Program-made: the position numbers and the translations under genes | In this document: positions 19,017-27,385 of the stretch, in pieces | Layout: each line of letters begins with the position of its first letter | Position numbering within the stretch: position 1 is the first letter of the stretch | Notes under the pieces: model-generated | Seen by the model: the letters and a program-made list of their open reading frames with translations, nothing else | What the model was told of the DNA's origin: nothing | Database searches by the model: none | From: Sorangium cellulosum So ce56 | GTDB taxonomy: Bacteria; Myxococcota_A; Polyangia; Polyangiales; Polyangiaceae | Reading direction: 5' to 3' | Assembly (NCBI RefSeq): GCF_000067165.1 | Contig: NC_010162.1 | Coordinates: 3,864,501-3,928,500 of the forward strand | Length of the DNA: 64,000 nt

Positions 19017-20435
19017 ATGACGTTCCGATCGTTGCTTGTGGCTGCCGGTGTCCTGGGCAGCATCTCGGTAGCGTCCGCGCAGACGCCGCCCGCGCCGCCG
19101 ACAGCTCCGCCGGTCGACCCCACGCCGCTCCAGCCGACCGAGCAACCGGCCGCCCCGGCGCCGGCGGCGCCCGGTGCTCCTGCTGCAGCGCCCGGCGCTC
19201 CCGCGGCTCCCGGCGCTCCTGCCGCTGCGCCGGGCGTGGCTGCAGCGCCCGCTGCTGCTCCGCCCGCGGAGCCAGCGCCGCCCGCGCAGCCGGCGCCTCC
19301 CGCAGAGCCGCCGCCCGCCCCGGTGTCACCGCGGCCCGACGCAGCGGTCTCCCCGAGGGTGCAGTGGACTCAGGCCACTGCGGCCGACACCGTCCAGGAG
19401 GAAGACGAAGAGACGACCCTGCGCTGGCGAGGGACGACGTTCACCTGGAACCAGGGCGGTAGCACGACCCTGTTCGGTGTCGGCGGGGAGTATATCCCCG
19501 CCATCCAGGTCTACGGCTGGGACTTCACGTTCCGGCCCAACTTCTATGTGCTCGACCTGCCCAAGGACAAGGTGTCGGTGTCCGCCGAGATCGGCTGGGT
19601 TACCGAGCTCACGAACAGCGACACCACGACGGATTACCGTGAGCCACAATTCAAGGACACCGGGCTCAGCGCCCGGTACAGCCGCGAGCTCTGGCAGAGC
19701 GGCGGCGCGAACGAAGGCGAGTACAAGACGGACGGGGCCATGCGGCTGCGGGTGCTCCTGCCGACCTCGCCGAACAGCTCGAACTCCGGCAAGTACTTCC
19801 TCCTGTCGGTTGGCCCGCAGATCACCCAGAAGATCAAGCTGCTCGGTTCGAAGGCCGACGGGCTGAACAACGTGACGGCGACGCTCGGCGTGACCTACGC
19901 CCATCTGTTCGCGGACTCGTACACGCCGGTGAAAACTGGCCTCCGGCGGCCCCGGACGGCCGCGAGCGGTGACCCGATGTTCGACGACCAGCTGAGCGGG
20001 TCGTCTCAGACCATGGATAGCCTGAGCACGGGCCTCGAGGTCGATCTGCCGCTCTACAAGGATCTCTCCCTGGCGACGAGCTTCAGGTTCATCAGCCAGT
20101 TCAAGCACGAGTTCGAAGGGGGATGCGCCAGGCTCCCGACCGGCTGCGCCCCGTACGAGGGCTCCCAGGGGCCCACCTACGCCGTCCAGACGGCCTTCGA
20201 TGTCAGCGTGAGCTACCCGGTCTACGAGGTCGTCGGCCTCACGCTCGGGTACAACAACAGCAACATGCAGCTCGGCCTCGACGGCCAGCGCAGGAATTTC
20301 TTCCACAGTCCTGACGCTCAGTTCTACCTCGACATCACCGCCAACCTCGACGTCATCTACTCGAAGGTGACCGGCCGCGGGGAGAAGCCCGAGAAGGCGG
20401 GCGCCGCCAGCGCTCCGCGCCGGCAGGCGCTCTGA
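19017..20435 (+). CDS. Outer-membrane beta-barrel protein with Pro/Ala-rich N-terminal linker
   Basis: 472 residues, ATG at 19017 behind AGGAGAGGGAGTGGAG. Residues 1-22 are a signal peptide (SVASAQ). Residues 23-110 are almost wholly Pro and Ala repeats (APGAPAAAPGAPAAPGAP). The rest alternates hydrophobic and polar residues with many aromatic girdle positions (YIPAIQVYGWDFTFRPNFYVL, YFLLSVGPQITQKIKLLG), as in transmembrane beta-barrels. The last strand ends in ANLDVIYSKVTG, followed by a short basic tail. The Pro/Ala stretch may span or bind the cell wall. The substrate is unknown. Confidence 0.78.
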   Translation: MTFRSLLVAAGVLGSISVASAQTPPAPPTAPPVDPTPLQPTEQPAAPAPAAPGAPAAAPGAPAAPGAPAAAPGVAAAPAAAPPAEPAPPAQPAPPAEPPPAPVSPRPDAAVSPRVQWTQATAADTVQEEDEETTLRWRGTTFTWNQGGSTTLFGVGGEYIPAIQVYGWDFTFRPNFYVLDLPKDKVSVSAEIGWVTELTNSDTTTDYREPQFKDTGLSARYSRELWQSGGANEGEYKTDGAMRLRVLLPTSPNSSNSGKYFLLSVGPQITQKIKLLGSKADGLNNVTATLGVTYAHLFADSYTPVKTGLRRPRTAASGDPMFDDQLSGSSQTMDSLSTGLEVDLPLYKDLSLATSFRFISQFKHEFEGGCARLPTGCAPYEGSQGPTYAVQTAFDVSVSYPVYEVVGLTLGYNNSNMQLGLDGQRRNFFHSPDAQFYLDITANLDVIYSKVTGRGEKPEKAGAASAPRRQAL

Positions 20436-20442
20436 CGCGCGC

Positions 20443-20468
20443 GAGCCGTCGCGGCCCGTCGGCGGCTC
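20443..20468. terminator. Possible hairpin between convergent genes
   Basis: GAGCCG (20443-20448) pairs with CGGCTC (20463-20468) across a 14-base loop. It sits between the stop of the porin-like gene (20435) and that of the convergent DUF99 gene (20481). The stem is short and lacks a T-run, so the support is mainly positional. Confidence 0.3.
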
Positions 20469-20480
20469 GTCAGCGTCCAG

Positions 20481-21056
20481 TTACGCGCGCCCGCGGCTCT
20501 CGCCGGTGGTCAGCCCGCCGGCGATGAGGTGCGCGGCGCGCAGGGGCTCGGGGAGGTGGCCGTTCACCGAGAGCCGCGCGATGAGCGCGCCCGCGTCGTC
20601 CAGCGAGATGCCGGCGCGCTGCACGTACACGTCCGCGACCGGCTCCATCGGGCCGGCGCGTTGGATGAGCGCCCACTTGCGGCGCCCTCCGCGGACGCGC
20701 GAGAGCAGCGCGTCGCGGATCGCGTCGAGGTCCGGGAGGCGCCGCGCCACCACCACGACCGGCAGGGCGAGGGCTTCGTGGAGCGCCGCGAGATCGACGA
20801 CGTTGAAGCCCGCCACCGCGATGCCCTGGAGCATGACCACCTGCGCCTGGGCGTAGAAGCGCGAGCCGCGGATCATCGCGGCGATCGCGGGCGTGGCGTT
20901 CCGCCCGTCGCGCCTCGCGCGGGTGGAGAGGACGCCCTCGAGGCGCAGCCCCGAAAAGACGGTCCCGACGACCAGCACGTCGCCGCGGTGGTCGCGGGCG
21001 AACGGCGCGTCGTCGACGCCGATGACGTGCGAGAAGCGTGGAGCGCGGGCCGGCAC
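20481..21056 (-). CDS. DUF99 family protein (endonuclease V-like fold)
   Basis: 191 residues, GTG start at 21056. The N-terminal motif HVIGVDDAPF and the spacing to VLVVGTVFSGLRLEGVLS, with later QGIAVAGFNVVDL and LPVVVVARR, match DUF99 proteins. These are related in fold to endonuclease V and are common in archaea and some bacteria. The conserved acidic residues of the first motif (DD) are present. The biochemical role is not established. The gene is divergent, 60 bases from the next gene, and convergent with the porin-like gene. Confidence 0.78.
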   Translation of the reverse strand: MPARAPRFSHVIGVDDAPFARDHRGDVLVVGTVFSGLRLEGVLSTRARRDGRNATPAIAAMIRGSRFYAQAQVVMLQGIAVAGFNVVDLAALHEALALPVVVVARRLPDLDAIRDALLSRVRGGRRKWALIQRAGPMEPVADVYVQRAGISLDDAGALIARLSVNGHLPEPLRAAHLIAGGLTTGESRGRA

Positions 21057-21116
21057 ACGCGGAGCTTACCGTGCTGCCGTCTTTGCCGGGCCAGCCGGTC
21101 GTGCTGTACTGTTAGG

Positions 21117-21785
21117 ATGCGACCTTCCAGGCATCTCTCGCTGAGCCTCTCGCTGGCCCTCGGCCTCGCCTCGTCGCTGGCCCTCGCGCAGGGCGCCACC
21201 GCCCAGCCGGCCCCGAAGGCCCCCGCGGCGCCGGAGAAGGCCGCAGCCCCGCAGAAGCCGGCGGTCAACAAGCCGCGCGGCGGCAGCGCGCCGCAGCGCC
21301 CCGGGCGCGCGCGCAAGCCCAAGAAGGACGCGCAGGCGAGCCTCGCCGGGCGGCCGGTCGCCACCTTCCCCGGCTTCCGCATGCTCCCGACCGGCGGCTC
21401 GCGCGTGTTCGTGCAGATCCACGGCGGCAAGGTCGACGTCGCCGAGTCGAAGGCCGCCGGACGCCTCGTCTACCGGCTGAAGGGCGCGGGGGCGATCCAG
21501 ACGAACCGCTTCCCGCTCGTGACGTCGTTCTTCGCGACCCCCGTGACCCAGGTGCAGCTCGTCGGTCAGGGCAACGATCTCGACATGGTGATCGACCTCC
21601 GCACCCAGGCCGACGCGACCTACCGCGTGCTCGAGACCGATCAAGGGATGGTGCTCCAGGTCGACTTCCCCCCGTCCGTCCCCGAGCAGCGCTCCGCGGC
21701 GCCCGCCGAGGGAGCGCGCAAGCGCTCGGAGCGCCGCACGATCTCGCAGGACCCCGGGAGCGACGAGGAGAGCTCGGATCTCTAG
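21117..21785 (+). CDS. Secreted AMIN-like domain protein
   Basis: 222 residues. ATG 21117 begins a signal peptide (LSLALGLASSLALAQG). A Lys/Pro/Ala-rich low-complexity segment (about 30-75) precedes an approximately 100-residue beta-rich domain (RVFVQIHGGKVDVAES to MVLQVDFPPSV) resembling the AMIN fold that localises proteins to the cell wall. The C-terminal 35 residues are charged. The fold assignment rests on pattern only. The insertion sequence downstream lies 63 bases past the stop and does not interrupt the gene. Confidence 0.68.
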   Translation: MRPSRHLSLSLSLALGLASSLALAQGATAQPAPKAPAAPEKAAAPQKPAVNKPRGGSAPQRPGRARKPKKDAQASLAGRPVATFPGFRMLPTGGSRVFVQIHGGKVDVAESKAAGRLVYRLKGAGAIQTNRFPLVTSFFATPVTQVQLVGQGNDLDMVIDLRTQADATYRVLETDQGMVLQVDFPPSVPEQRSAAPAEGARKRSERRTISQDPGSDEESSDL

Positions 21786-21848
21786 AGCGGCGGTCACCCG
21801 CTTCGGATACGGGCCCACCTCGACGTTTTCGGTGCTCAGCGCACCGGA

Positions 21849-23306
21849 GTCTCAGGATTGATCATATTTTCCCCACCTCCCTCGCGGCGCTCCAGCCCTG
21901 GACGAGGGTGAGCAGTTGCTCGTAGCCACGGCCCAAGGTCTGCCAGCCGGGCTCGCCGTTTCGCCGGAGGTGTCCGCCGAGCCCGGCGATCGCCAGGAAG
22001 GCATCGCGGGCCGTGGCGTTCTCGGGCAGGGGCTTGCGCGCGAAGACCCGCAGCACCTCGAGCTGGGTGGGCGTGAGCACGGCGGTCGCGGGCTGCTCCG
22101 GAGCGCGCCGAGCCTCGCTGCGCAGCAGCAATAGCTGCCAGGCGATGGGCGCGAAGAGCGCCAGCACGTTGCGCAGGCCGTGCAGGTCCTCGATCTGGCG
22201 CTTCTCGTAGGCGCATCCGGTCTTCAGGGCCTTGAAGAGCTCCTCCACCATCCAGCGCGCCCGGTACCAGTCGACCAGCTGCGTCAGCTGCTCGACGGAC
22301 TCGACCGGCTCGCTCGTGAGCAGCACCCACTCGACCGGCGCTTCGCCCGGCGGCGGCTCGATCTCCCAGACGCGTACGACCCGCAACGAGAGCGTCGCAG
22401 GCAGCTCGCGCGGCTGGGATCTCGGTCGCCGCAGGGTCACGCGCGTGCTTCCAAGGGCGAGCTTGGCCAAGCGTCCTGCACGCGGAGGATGCAGCCGTTT
22501 CTGTTGAGGGCTGCGATTGCCTGCCGGCCGCGGCGAAAGCTCTACCTCGCGCACGGCCACCGCTTGAACATGCGCGAGCGCCTGCTCGAGCTTGGCCTCC
22601 GCTCCGAGGGCGTCAGCCTCGACGAGGCGATTGTGCGCGAGCCGAATCACGAACCGATGCCCTGCGCTCAGAAGCTGCGCGAACAGGCCGTAGTCGTCGC
22701 CTTCGCGGTCCATGACGTGCACCACATCGTGCGGCGCAGCGCCCAAGACCGCGACTCGCTCCACCTGCTCTCCCCAGCGGTCGTGCTCGTTGTCCGTCGT
22801 GCCGTCGTCGCGCACGTGCGTGCTCAGATCGAGCACGCCGAGCGGGCGGCGCGTTCCATCGCCGCTGACCGCCAGCGTGAAGTGGGCGAAGAACGTCTGC
22901 CCCGAGGAGCGCAGCCGTCCGAGCCCCTGCCGCTGGCCGTCCGAGCGGAAGGAAAGGGTCGTGGTGTCATGGATGGCGAGCACGACCGGCTCGGCCTCCA
23001 TGCGCGCGAGGGTGGCGCGCACATGCGGAGCCAGAATCGCCGCGGGCGTGACGGCGTCGTTGCCGAAGAAACGGTACGCCGCCTCCAGCTCGCTGTCGGA
23101 CAAGAGCGAGGGGAAGCTCTTGTCCGGCGCCTGCGCCAGCTTCTGCACCAGCTTGGTCTGGCGCTTCGAAAGCCGCGCATCGCCGAAGTGCGCGTCGCTC
23201 ATCTCCTCGGCGAGTGCCGCTGCGTGCTCTGCTGCAGGTGAACCCATCCGCAGCTTTGATCACGTCGCCCAGCACACATCAAGCGAGATGTGTAGGATCT
23301 TGAGAC
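21849..23306. mobile_element. IS4-family insertion sequence
   Basis: One transposase gene is flanked by short imperfect terminal inverted repeats: GTCTCAGGAT at 21849-21858 and its partner at 23297-23306 (reverse complement GTCTCAAGAT), nine of ten bases identical. That gives an element of about 1,458 bases. I see no target-site duplication immediately outside these ends, so the exact boundaries are tentative. It lies between the AMIN-like gene and ctaA without disrupting either. Confidence 0.6.
21862..23247 (-). CDS. IS4-family DDE transposase
   Basis: 461 residues, apparently intact. The N-terminus (HFGDARLSKRQTKLVQKLA, then AYRFFGNDAVTPAAIL) is that of Tn5/IS50-like IS4 transposases. Catalytic residues are visible: the first Asp in LAIHDTTTL, the second in HVMDREGDDYGL, and the Glu in the YREK motif, where YRARWMVEELFKALK gives Y-x2-R-x3-E-x6-K. 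These enzymes cut and paste DNA by hydrolysis and strand transfer. The full length, with every DDE residue present, suggests recent activity. Confidence 0.93.
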   Translation of the reverse strand: MGSPAAEHAAALAEEMSDAHFGDARLSKRQTKLVQKLAQAPDKSFPSLLSDSELEAAYRFFGNDAVTPAAILAPHVRATLARMEAEPVVLAIHDTTTLSFRSDGQRQGLGRLRSSGQTFFAHFTLAVSGDGTRRPLGVLDLSTHVRDDGTTDNEHDRWGEQVERVAVLGAAPHDVVHVMDREGDDYGLFAQLLSAGHRFVIRLAHNRLVEADALGAEAKLEQALAHVQAVAVREVELSPRPAGNRSPQQKRLHPPRAGRLAKLALGSTRVTLRRPRSQPRELPATLSLRVVRVWEIEPPPGEAPVEWVLLTSEPVESVEQLTQLVDWYRARWMVEELFKALKTGCAYEKRQIEDLHGLRNVLALFAPIAWQLLLLRSEARRAPEQPATAVLTPTQLEVLRVFARKPLPENATARDAFLAIAGLGGHLRRNGEPGWQTLGRGYEQLLTLVQGWSAAREVGKI

Positions 23307-23451
23307 GTGAGTACGCCTGCGCGCCGAAAACGCCGATCTGGGCCCGTCTCCTGTGCGGGTGACCGCCGCTCTGCTCTGCATGCAGCACAGGTGGGCGGAA
23401 ACCGCTGTAGAACTCCGGTCGGCTGCGGCCGAGCTCACCGCCAGACGGCAA

Positions 23452-24420
23452 CTAGATGGCGACGGCCTCCCGCCGGGCCTTCTCCCCGGGCGGGCCCGCG
23501 TCCGCGGGCGAGGCCTGCTCGCTCATCGCCGCCGCGGCGAACGTGACGAGGACCATCCACAGGAGATCGGCGAGCAGGAGGTGGACGAGCTGCATCCACA
23601 CCGGCGCGAGCAAGAGGAGGTTGAGGAGCCCCGCGCCGATCTGCAGCAGAACGAGCGCTCCGGTCGCCGTCGAGAGCCGCGCGACCTCGGGCGAGGGGCG
23701 CCGGGCAGCGACGGCGCCGCGGGCGAAGAGCAGGTAGACGCCGACGGCCGCCGCCACGGTCGGGTGCAGCACGCGCAGCTGCAGCAGGAAGTGCGCCGCG
23801 GGCGAGAAATCCTGCGCCAGGCCCTCGCGGAGCGAGGCCGCGGCGAAGAGCGTGTCCCCGAGCGCGGCGATGGCCCCGGTCACGCCCACCGCGAGGACCC
23901 CTGCGAGCCCGGCGCCGAGCAGCGCGCCCGTCACCCCCTGGCCGCGCAAGCGCACGCGCCGGCCCCCGCGCGCCCAGTAGAGGGTGCAGGTCATGGCGCC
24001 CACCAGCAGGAACGTGTTGATGAGGTGCACGGCCATCCAGAGCGCGCGGGCCGCCGACGCGTCGTGGGCGACGTACTCGAGCAGGACGATGCCGGCGCCG
24101 ACCGCCGCCTCGGTGATCATGAACAGCATCGACGCGGCCGCGCCGCCGCGCACGGGGTGGCCCGACGGATACGCGACGAAGGCCCAGACGAGCTGCAGCG
24201 CGACGAGCAGGAACGCGACGCCCGAGGTGGCGCGGTGCGTGAACTCGATGAGGGTCGCCGCGCTCGGAGAGCGTGGGATGACGTCGCCGTTGCACGTCGG
24301 CCAGTGGCTGCCGCAGCCGGCCCCCGAGCCGGTCGCGCGCACGAACGCGCCCCACAGGATCACGCCGAGCGTGAAGGCCAGCGCGAGCGCCGCGAGCTTC
24401 CAGAACCGCGCCTGAGTCAT
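23452..24420 (-). CDS. ctaA: Heme A synthase (COX15/CtaA)
   Basis: 322 residues with eight predicted membrane segments. Four heme-ligating His are in place (EFTHRATSG, MAVHLINTF, RVLHPTVAAA, QLVHLLLADL). The first external loop has the Cys pair CGSHWPTC typical of Bacillus-type CtaA. The enzyme oxidises the heme O methyl group to give heme A for aa3 oxidases in the cytoplasmic membrane. The start ATG at 24420 leads directly into the first membrane helix. The gene is divergent from a two-component regulator gene across 220 bases holding phased AT repeats. No ctaB or cox genes occur in the window. Confidence 0.92.
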   Translation of the reverse strand: MTQARFWKLAALALAFTLGVILWGAFVRATGSGAGCGSHWPTCNGDVIPRSPSAATLIEFTHRATSGVAFLLVALQLVWAFVAYPSGHPVRGGAAASMLFMITEAAVGAGIVLLEYVAHDASAARALWMAVHLINTFLLVGAMTCTLYWARGGRRVRLRGQGVTGALLGAGLAGVLAVGVTGAIAALGDTLFAAASLREGLAQDFSPAAHFLLQLRVLHPTVAAAVGVYLLFARGAVAARRPSPEVARLSTATGALVLLQIGAGLLNLLLLAPVWMQLVHLLLADLLWMVLVTFAAAAMSEQASPADAGPPGEKARREAVAI

Positions 24421-24512
24421 GCCGGGTCCTTACCGCGAAACCAGCGCGACGGCAGCCCGCGCGAGATCGGCGATGCGGGGGCGACTCGCCCGGGCAACTC
24501 CCGCGATTGTCA

Positions 24513-24570
24513 GCGTAATTGCGCATAATTGCGCGTAATTGCGCGCGACCGCGCGCGATCGCGCGCGACC
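24513..24570. repeat. 10-bp phased repeats in divergent promoter region
   Basis: The sequence runs in exact 10-base steps: GCGTAATTGC, GCATAATTGC, GCGTAATTGC, then GCGCGACCGC, GCGCGATCGC, GCGCGCGACC. The three AATT-centred units stand out as AT islands in very GC-rich DNA. A 10-base period puts each unit on the same face of the helix, as expected for a multimeric operator or a bend. It lies between divergent ctaA and the GGDEF regulator gene. Confidence 0.6.
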
Positions 24571-24640
24571 TCCGGCGAGGCGGCGTCCGCCGCAGCGCGA
24601 TCTCGTTGCGCCCGGCCCCGGCTGAAGGGAGGATGTGCCG

Positions 24641-25816
24641 GTGCCGAACAGCGACGAACTCCGAAGCGCTCCGCTCTCTGCGCCGATCGAGCTCCCGAGC
24701 GGTCGACCGGCCAGGATCGTCGTCGCGGACGACGACCGCCTCGCGCGCCAGATGCTGGTGAGCATCCTCCAGAAGGCGGGCTTCCAGGTCGAGGCGGTCG
24801 ACGACGGTCAGGAGGCGATCGAGCTGATCGGGCGGGGAGGGGTCGATCTCGTGCTCCTCGACATCGTGATGCCCCGGCTCACCGGCCTCGAGGCGTGCAG
24901 GCTGCTCAAGAGCATGACCTCCGAGTCGTTCCTCCCCGTCGTGCTGGTCACCGTGAAGAGCGACACGGCGAACCGGGTCGAGGGGCTCAAGATCGGCGCC
25001 GACGACTACGTCTGCAAGCCGTTCGAGGAGGAGGAGCTCCTCGCGCGGGTCGGCGCGATGCTCCGGATCAAGCGGCTGCACGACCAGGTCGCGGCGCAGC
25101 GCGCCTACCTGGAGCAGCTCTCCATCCACGACGAGATGACGGGGCTCTACAACTACCGGTACCTCTTCACGCGGCTCAACGAGGAGTTCAAGCGCGCGGA
25201 GCGCTACCACGAGCCGTTCGCCTGCGTGCTCGTCGACATCGATCGGCTGAAGGTGATGAACGAGACCGGGGGGCGCACGCTCGGCGACGCCGTGATCCGG
25301 CGCGTGGCCGATGGGATCCGCCGCTCCGTCCGGGAGGTGGACGTGGTCGCGCGCTACGGCGGCGAGGAGTTCCTCATCGTCCTGCCGAGCACCCACTTCG
25401 CCGGGTCGCTGACGGTGGCCGAGCGGATCTGGCGCGAGGCCGCCGGCAACCCGGTCGAGTTCGGCGGAGAGGCGAGGCCGTGCAGCGTCTCGATCGGCGT
25501 CGCGCTCTACCCCTCGCGCGACGTCCGCTCCAAGGACGGGCTGATCCGCGCCGCCGAGAGCGCGCTCAACCAGGCGAAGCGCGAGGGCGGCAACCGGATC
25601 TGCGTCTTCCAGCAGCACGGCCAGATCTACACGCCGGCGGCGGGCGGCGAGCCGCAGTCCTCGCCGCCGCCGGGGAAGCTCCGCCGCTCCAGCGATCCCG
25701 CCTTCGCCGCGACGCACGCGGCGCATACGGCGCCTTCGGCTACGGACGAGCCGAGGGAGCCGCAGACGCGCCGGGGCACCGACCTCCCGCCCTTCGCCTC
25801 ACGCAAGCCGCTGTAG
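24641..25816 (+). CDS. Response regulator with GGDEF diguanylate cyclase domain
   Basis: 391 residues. The GTG at 24641 was preferred to the GTG at 24635 because it sits eight bases from GGGAGG. The receiver domain (about 20-145) has the acidic DDD cluster, the phospho-acceptor Asp in LVLLDIVMP and the conserved Lys in VCKPF. The GGDEF domain (about 165-330) has an active-type GGEEF motif (RYGGEEFLIVLP) and an RxxD inhibitory site five residues upstream (REVD). It therefore probably makes cyclic di-GMP, with product inhibition and phosphorylation control. The C-terminal 55 residues are disordered. A second regulator gene follows 22 bases later, probably in the same operon. No histidine kinase gene is adjacent. 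Confidence 0.93.
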   Translation: MPNSDELRSAPLSAPIELPSGRPARIVVADDDRLARQMLVSILQKAGFQVEAVDDGQEAIELIGRGGVDLVLLDIVMPRLTGLEACRLLKSMTSESFLPVVLVTVKSDTANRVEGLKIGADDYVCKPFEEEELLARVGAMLRIKRLHDQVAAQRAYLEQLSIHDEMTGLYNYRYLFTRLNEEFKRAERYHEPFACVLVDIDRLKVMNETGGRTLGDAVIRRVADGIRRSVREVDVVARYGGEEFLIVLPSTHFAGSLTVAERIWREAAGNPVEFGGEARPCSVSIGVALYPSRDVRSKDGLIRAAESALNQAKREGGNRICVFQQHGQIYTPAAGGEPQSSPPPGKLRRSSDPAFAATHAAHTAPSATDEPREPQTRRGTDLPPFASRKPL

Positions 25817-25838
25817 CCCCGCCCCGCCGCGCCGCCTC

Positions 25839-27302
25839 GTGAACGCCGCAGATCGCGCCCGTATCCTCCTCGTCGACGACGAGCCGGCCCTGCGCCGCGG
25901 CCTGGCGCGCGCGCTCGTGCGCGACTTCGACGTCCTCACCGCCGAGGACGGCCCCGCGGCGCTCGGGCTGCTCGCGACGACCCGCGTCGAGGCGGTGCTG
26001 CTCGACCTCGCCATGCCGCGCATGAGCGGCGCCGAGGTGCTCGATCGGATCAGGGCGACGTACCCCGACGTCGAGGTCGTGGTGATGGCCGGCCACGCCG
26101 ACCTCGACGCCGCGATCGCGGCCGTGCGCGCCGGCGCGTACGGGTTCGTGACGAAGCCCGTCGACGCGGAGGCCGCGGTCTCGATCGCGATCGAGCGCGC
26201 GATCGAGCGCCGGCGGCTCGAGGGCCGCGCGCGGGCCCTCGAGGAGCGGGTCGACGAGCACGAGCAGCTCGGCGAGGTGATCACGAGCTCCGCCGCGATG
26301 CAGGACGCCTACAGGAAGGCGCTCGGCGTGGCGGCCGTCGCCGCGCCCCTCCTGTTGATCGGCGAGCGCGGGACGGGCAAGGAGCTCGTCGCGCGCGCCG
26401 TCCACCGGCGCGGCCCGCGCGCCGCGCGGCCGTTCGTCGCCGTCGACTGCGGCGCGCTGCCGGGGTCGCGGGCCGAGGACGAGCTCTTCGGCGAAGGCGG
26501 CGACGCCCCGCCGGACGGGCGCGCCCGCGGGGGCCTGATCGAAGCGGCGGACAAGGGCACGCTCTTCCTCGACGAGGTCTCGGCGCTGCCGCCCGCGGCC
26601 CAGGCCAGGCTGCTCCGGGTCCTCACGCACGGCGAGATCGCGAGGGCGGGGGGCGAGCCGCGCCGCGTCGACGTGCGCGTGATCGCGTCGACGTGCGAAG
26701 GCCTCCGCGAGCTCGCCTCCGCCGGCCAGCTCCGGGAGGATCTCGCGTACCGGCTCGGCGTCATCGTCGTCGAGCTGCCGCCGCTCCGGCGGCGCAAGGA
26801 GGACGTCGCGCTGCTCGCGAGCCACTTCCTGAACCGGTGCGCGCGCAGGCACGGGCGCGACGTCAAGCGGATCGGCCCCGAGGCGGCGCGCTTGCTCCGC
26901 GAGCACGCGTGGCCGGGCAACGCGCGCGAGCTCGAGAGCGCCATCGAGCACGCCGTGATCTCCGCGCGCGGCGAGGCGATCTTGCCCGCGGATCTGCCGC
27001 CCTCGGTGTCGGGGCGCCCCGGGCCGCCGCTTCGCCCTCCGAGGGACGCGCTCGTCTTGCCGGCCGAGCTCTGCGATCTCCCCTACGCGGAGGCCAAGGA
27101 GCGCGCCGTCGACGCGTTCGATCAGATCTACGTCGGGCGCCTGCTGGAGCGCACGGGCAACAACCTCAGCGAGGCGGCGCGGCAGGCGGGGATGGATCGC
27201 TCGAACTTCCGGAGGCTGAAGAAAAAGGTCGCGTCGCGCGGAGACGAGCCGGCGCAGGGGGAGAGCGACGGGGCGGGGCCGAGCAAGGGCGGCGCGGGCT
27301 GA
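25839..27302 (+). CDS. NtrC-like response regulator lacking the GAFTGA motif
   Basis: 487 residues, GTG start. A receiver domain (DDEP, phospho-acceptor in VLLDLAMPRMSG, Lys in VTKPV) is followed by an AAA+ domain with Walker A GERGTGKE and Walker B GTLFLDEV. The C-terminus is a Fis-type helix-turn-helix (NNLSEAARQAGMDRSNFRR). Between ELFG and the Walker B region the sequence reads EGGDAPPDGRARGG, where sigma-54 activators carry GAFTGA. Without that loop it should not open sigma-54 promoters. Rhodobacter NtrC and TyrR lack the motif too and work with the main sigma factor. It lies 22 bases behind the diguanylate cyclase gene, so the two signalling outputs are probably co-regulated. Confidence 0.9.
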   Translation: MNAADRARILLVDDEPALRRGLARALVRDFDVLTAEDGPAALGLLATTRVEAVLLDLAMPRMSGAEVLDRIRATYPDVEVVVMAGHADLDAAIAAVRAGAYGFVTKPVDAEAAVSIAIERAIERRRLEGRARALEERVDEHEQLGEVITSSAAMQDAYRKALGVAAVAAPLLLIGERGTGKELVARAVHRRGPRAARPFVAVDCGALPGSRAEDELFGEGGDAPPDGRARGGLIEAADKGTLFLDEVSALPPAAQARLLRVLTHGEIARAGGEPRRVDVRVIASTCEGLRELASAGQLREDLAYRLGVIVVELPPLRRRKEDVALLASHFLNRCARRHGRDVKRIGPEAARLLREHAWPGNARELESAIEHAVISARGEAILPADLPPSVSGRPGPPLRPPRDALVLPAELCDLPYAEAKERAVDAFDQIYVGRLLERTGNNLSEAARQAGMDRSNFRRLKKKVASRGDEPAQGESDGAGPSKGGAG

Positions 27303-27385
27303 CGCGCGGACACGTCGCTCCGGGCGCACGTCGCGCGCGCACGTCGCAGAAGCTTGCGGCCGGCTCGTGCTACGTTGCGCCGAAA

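Noticed and set aside
25839..27302. Sigma-54-dependent activator
   Set aside because: The GAFTGA motif needed to contact sigma-54 is absent.
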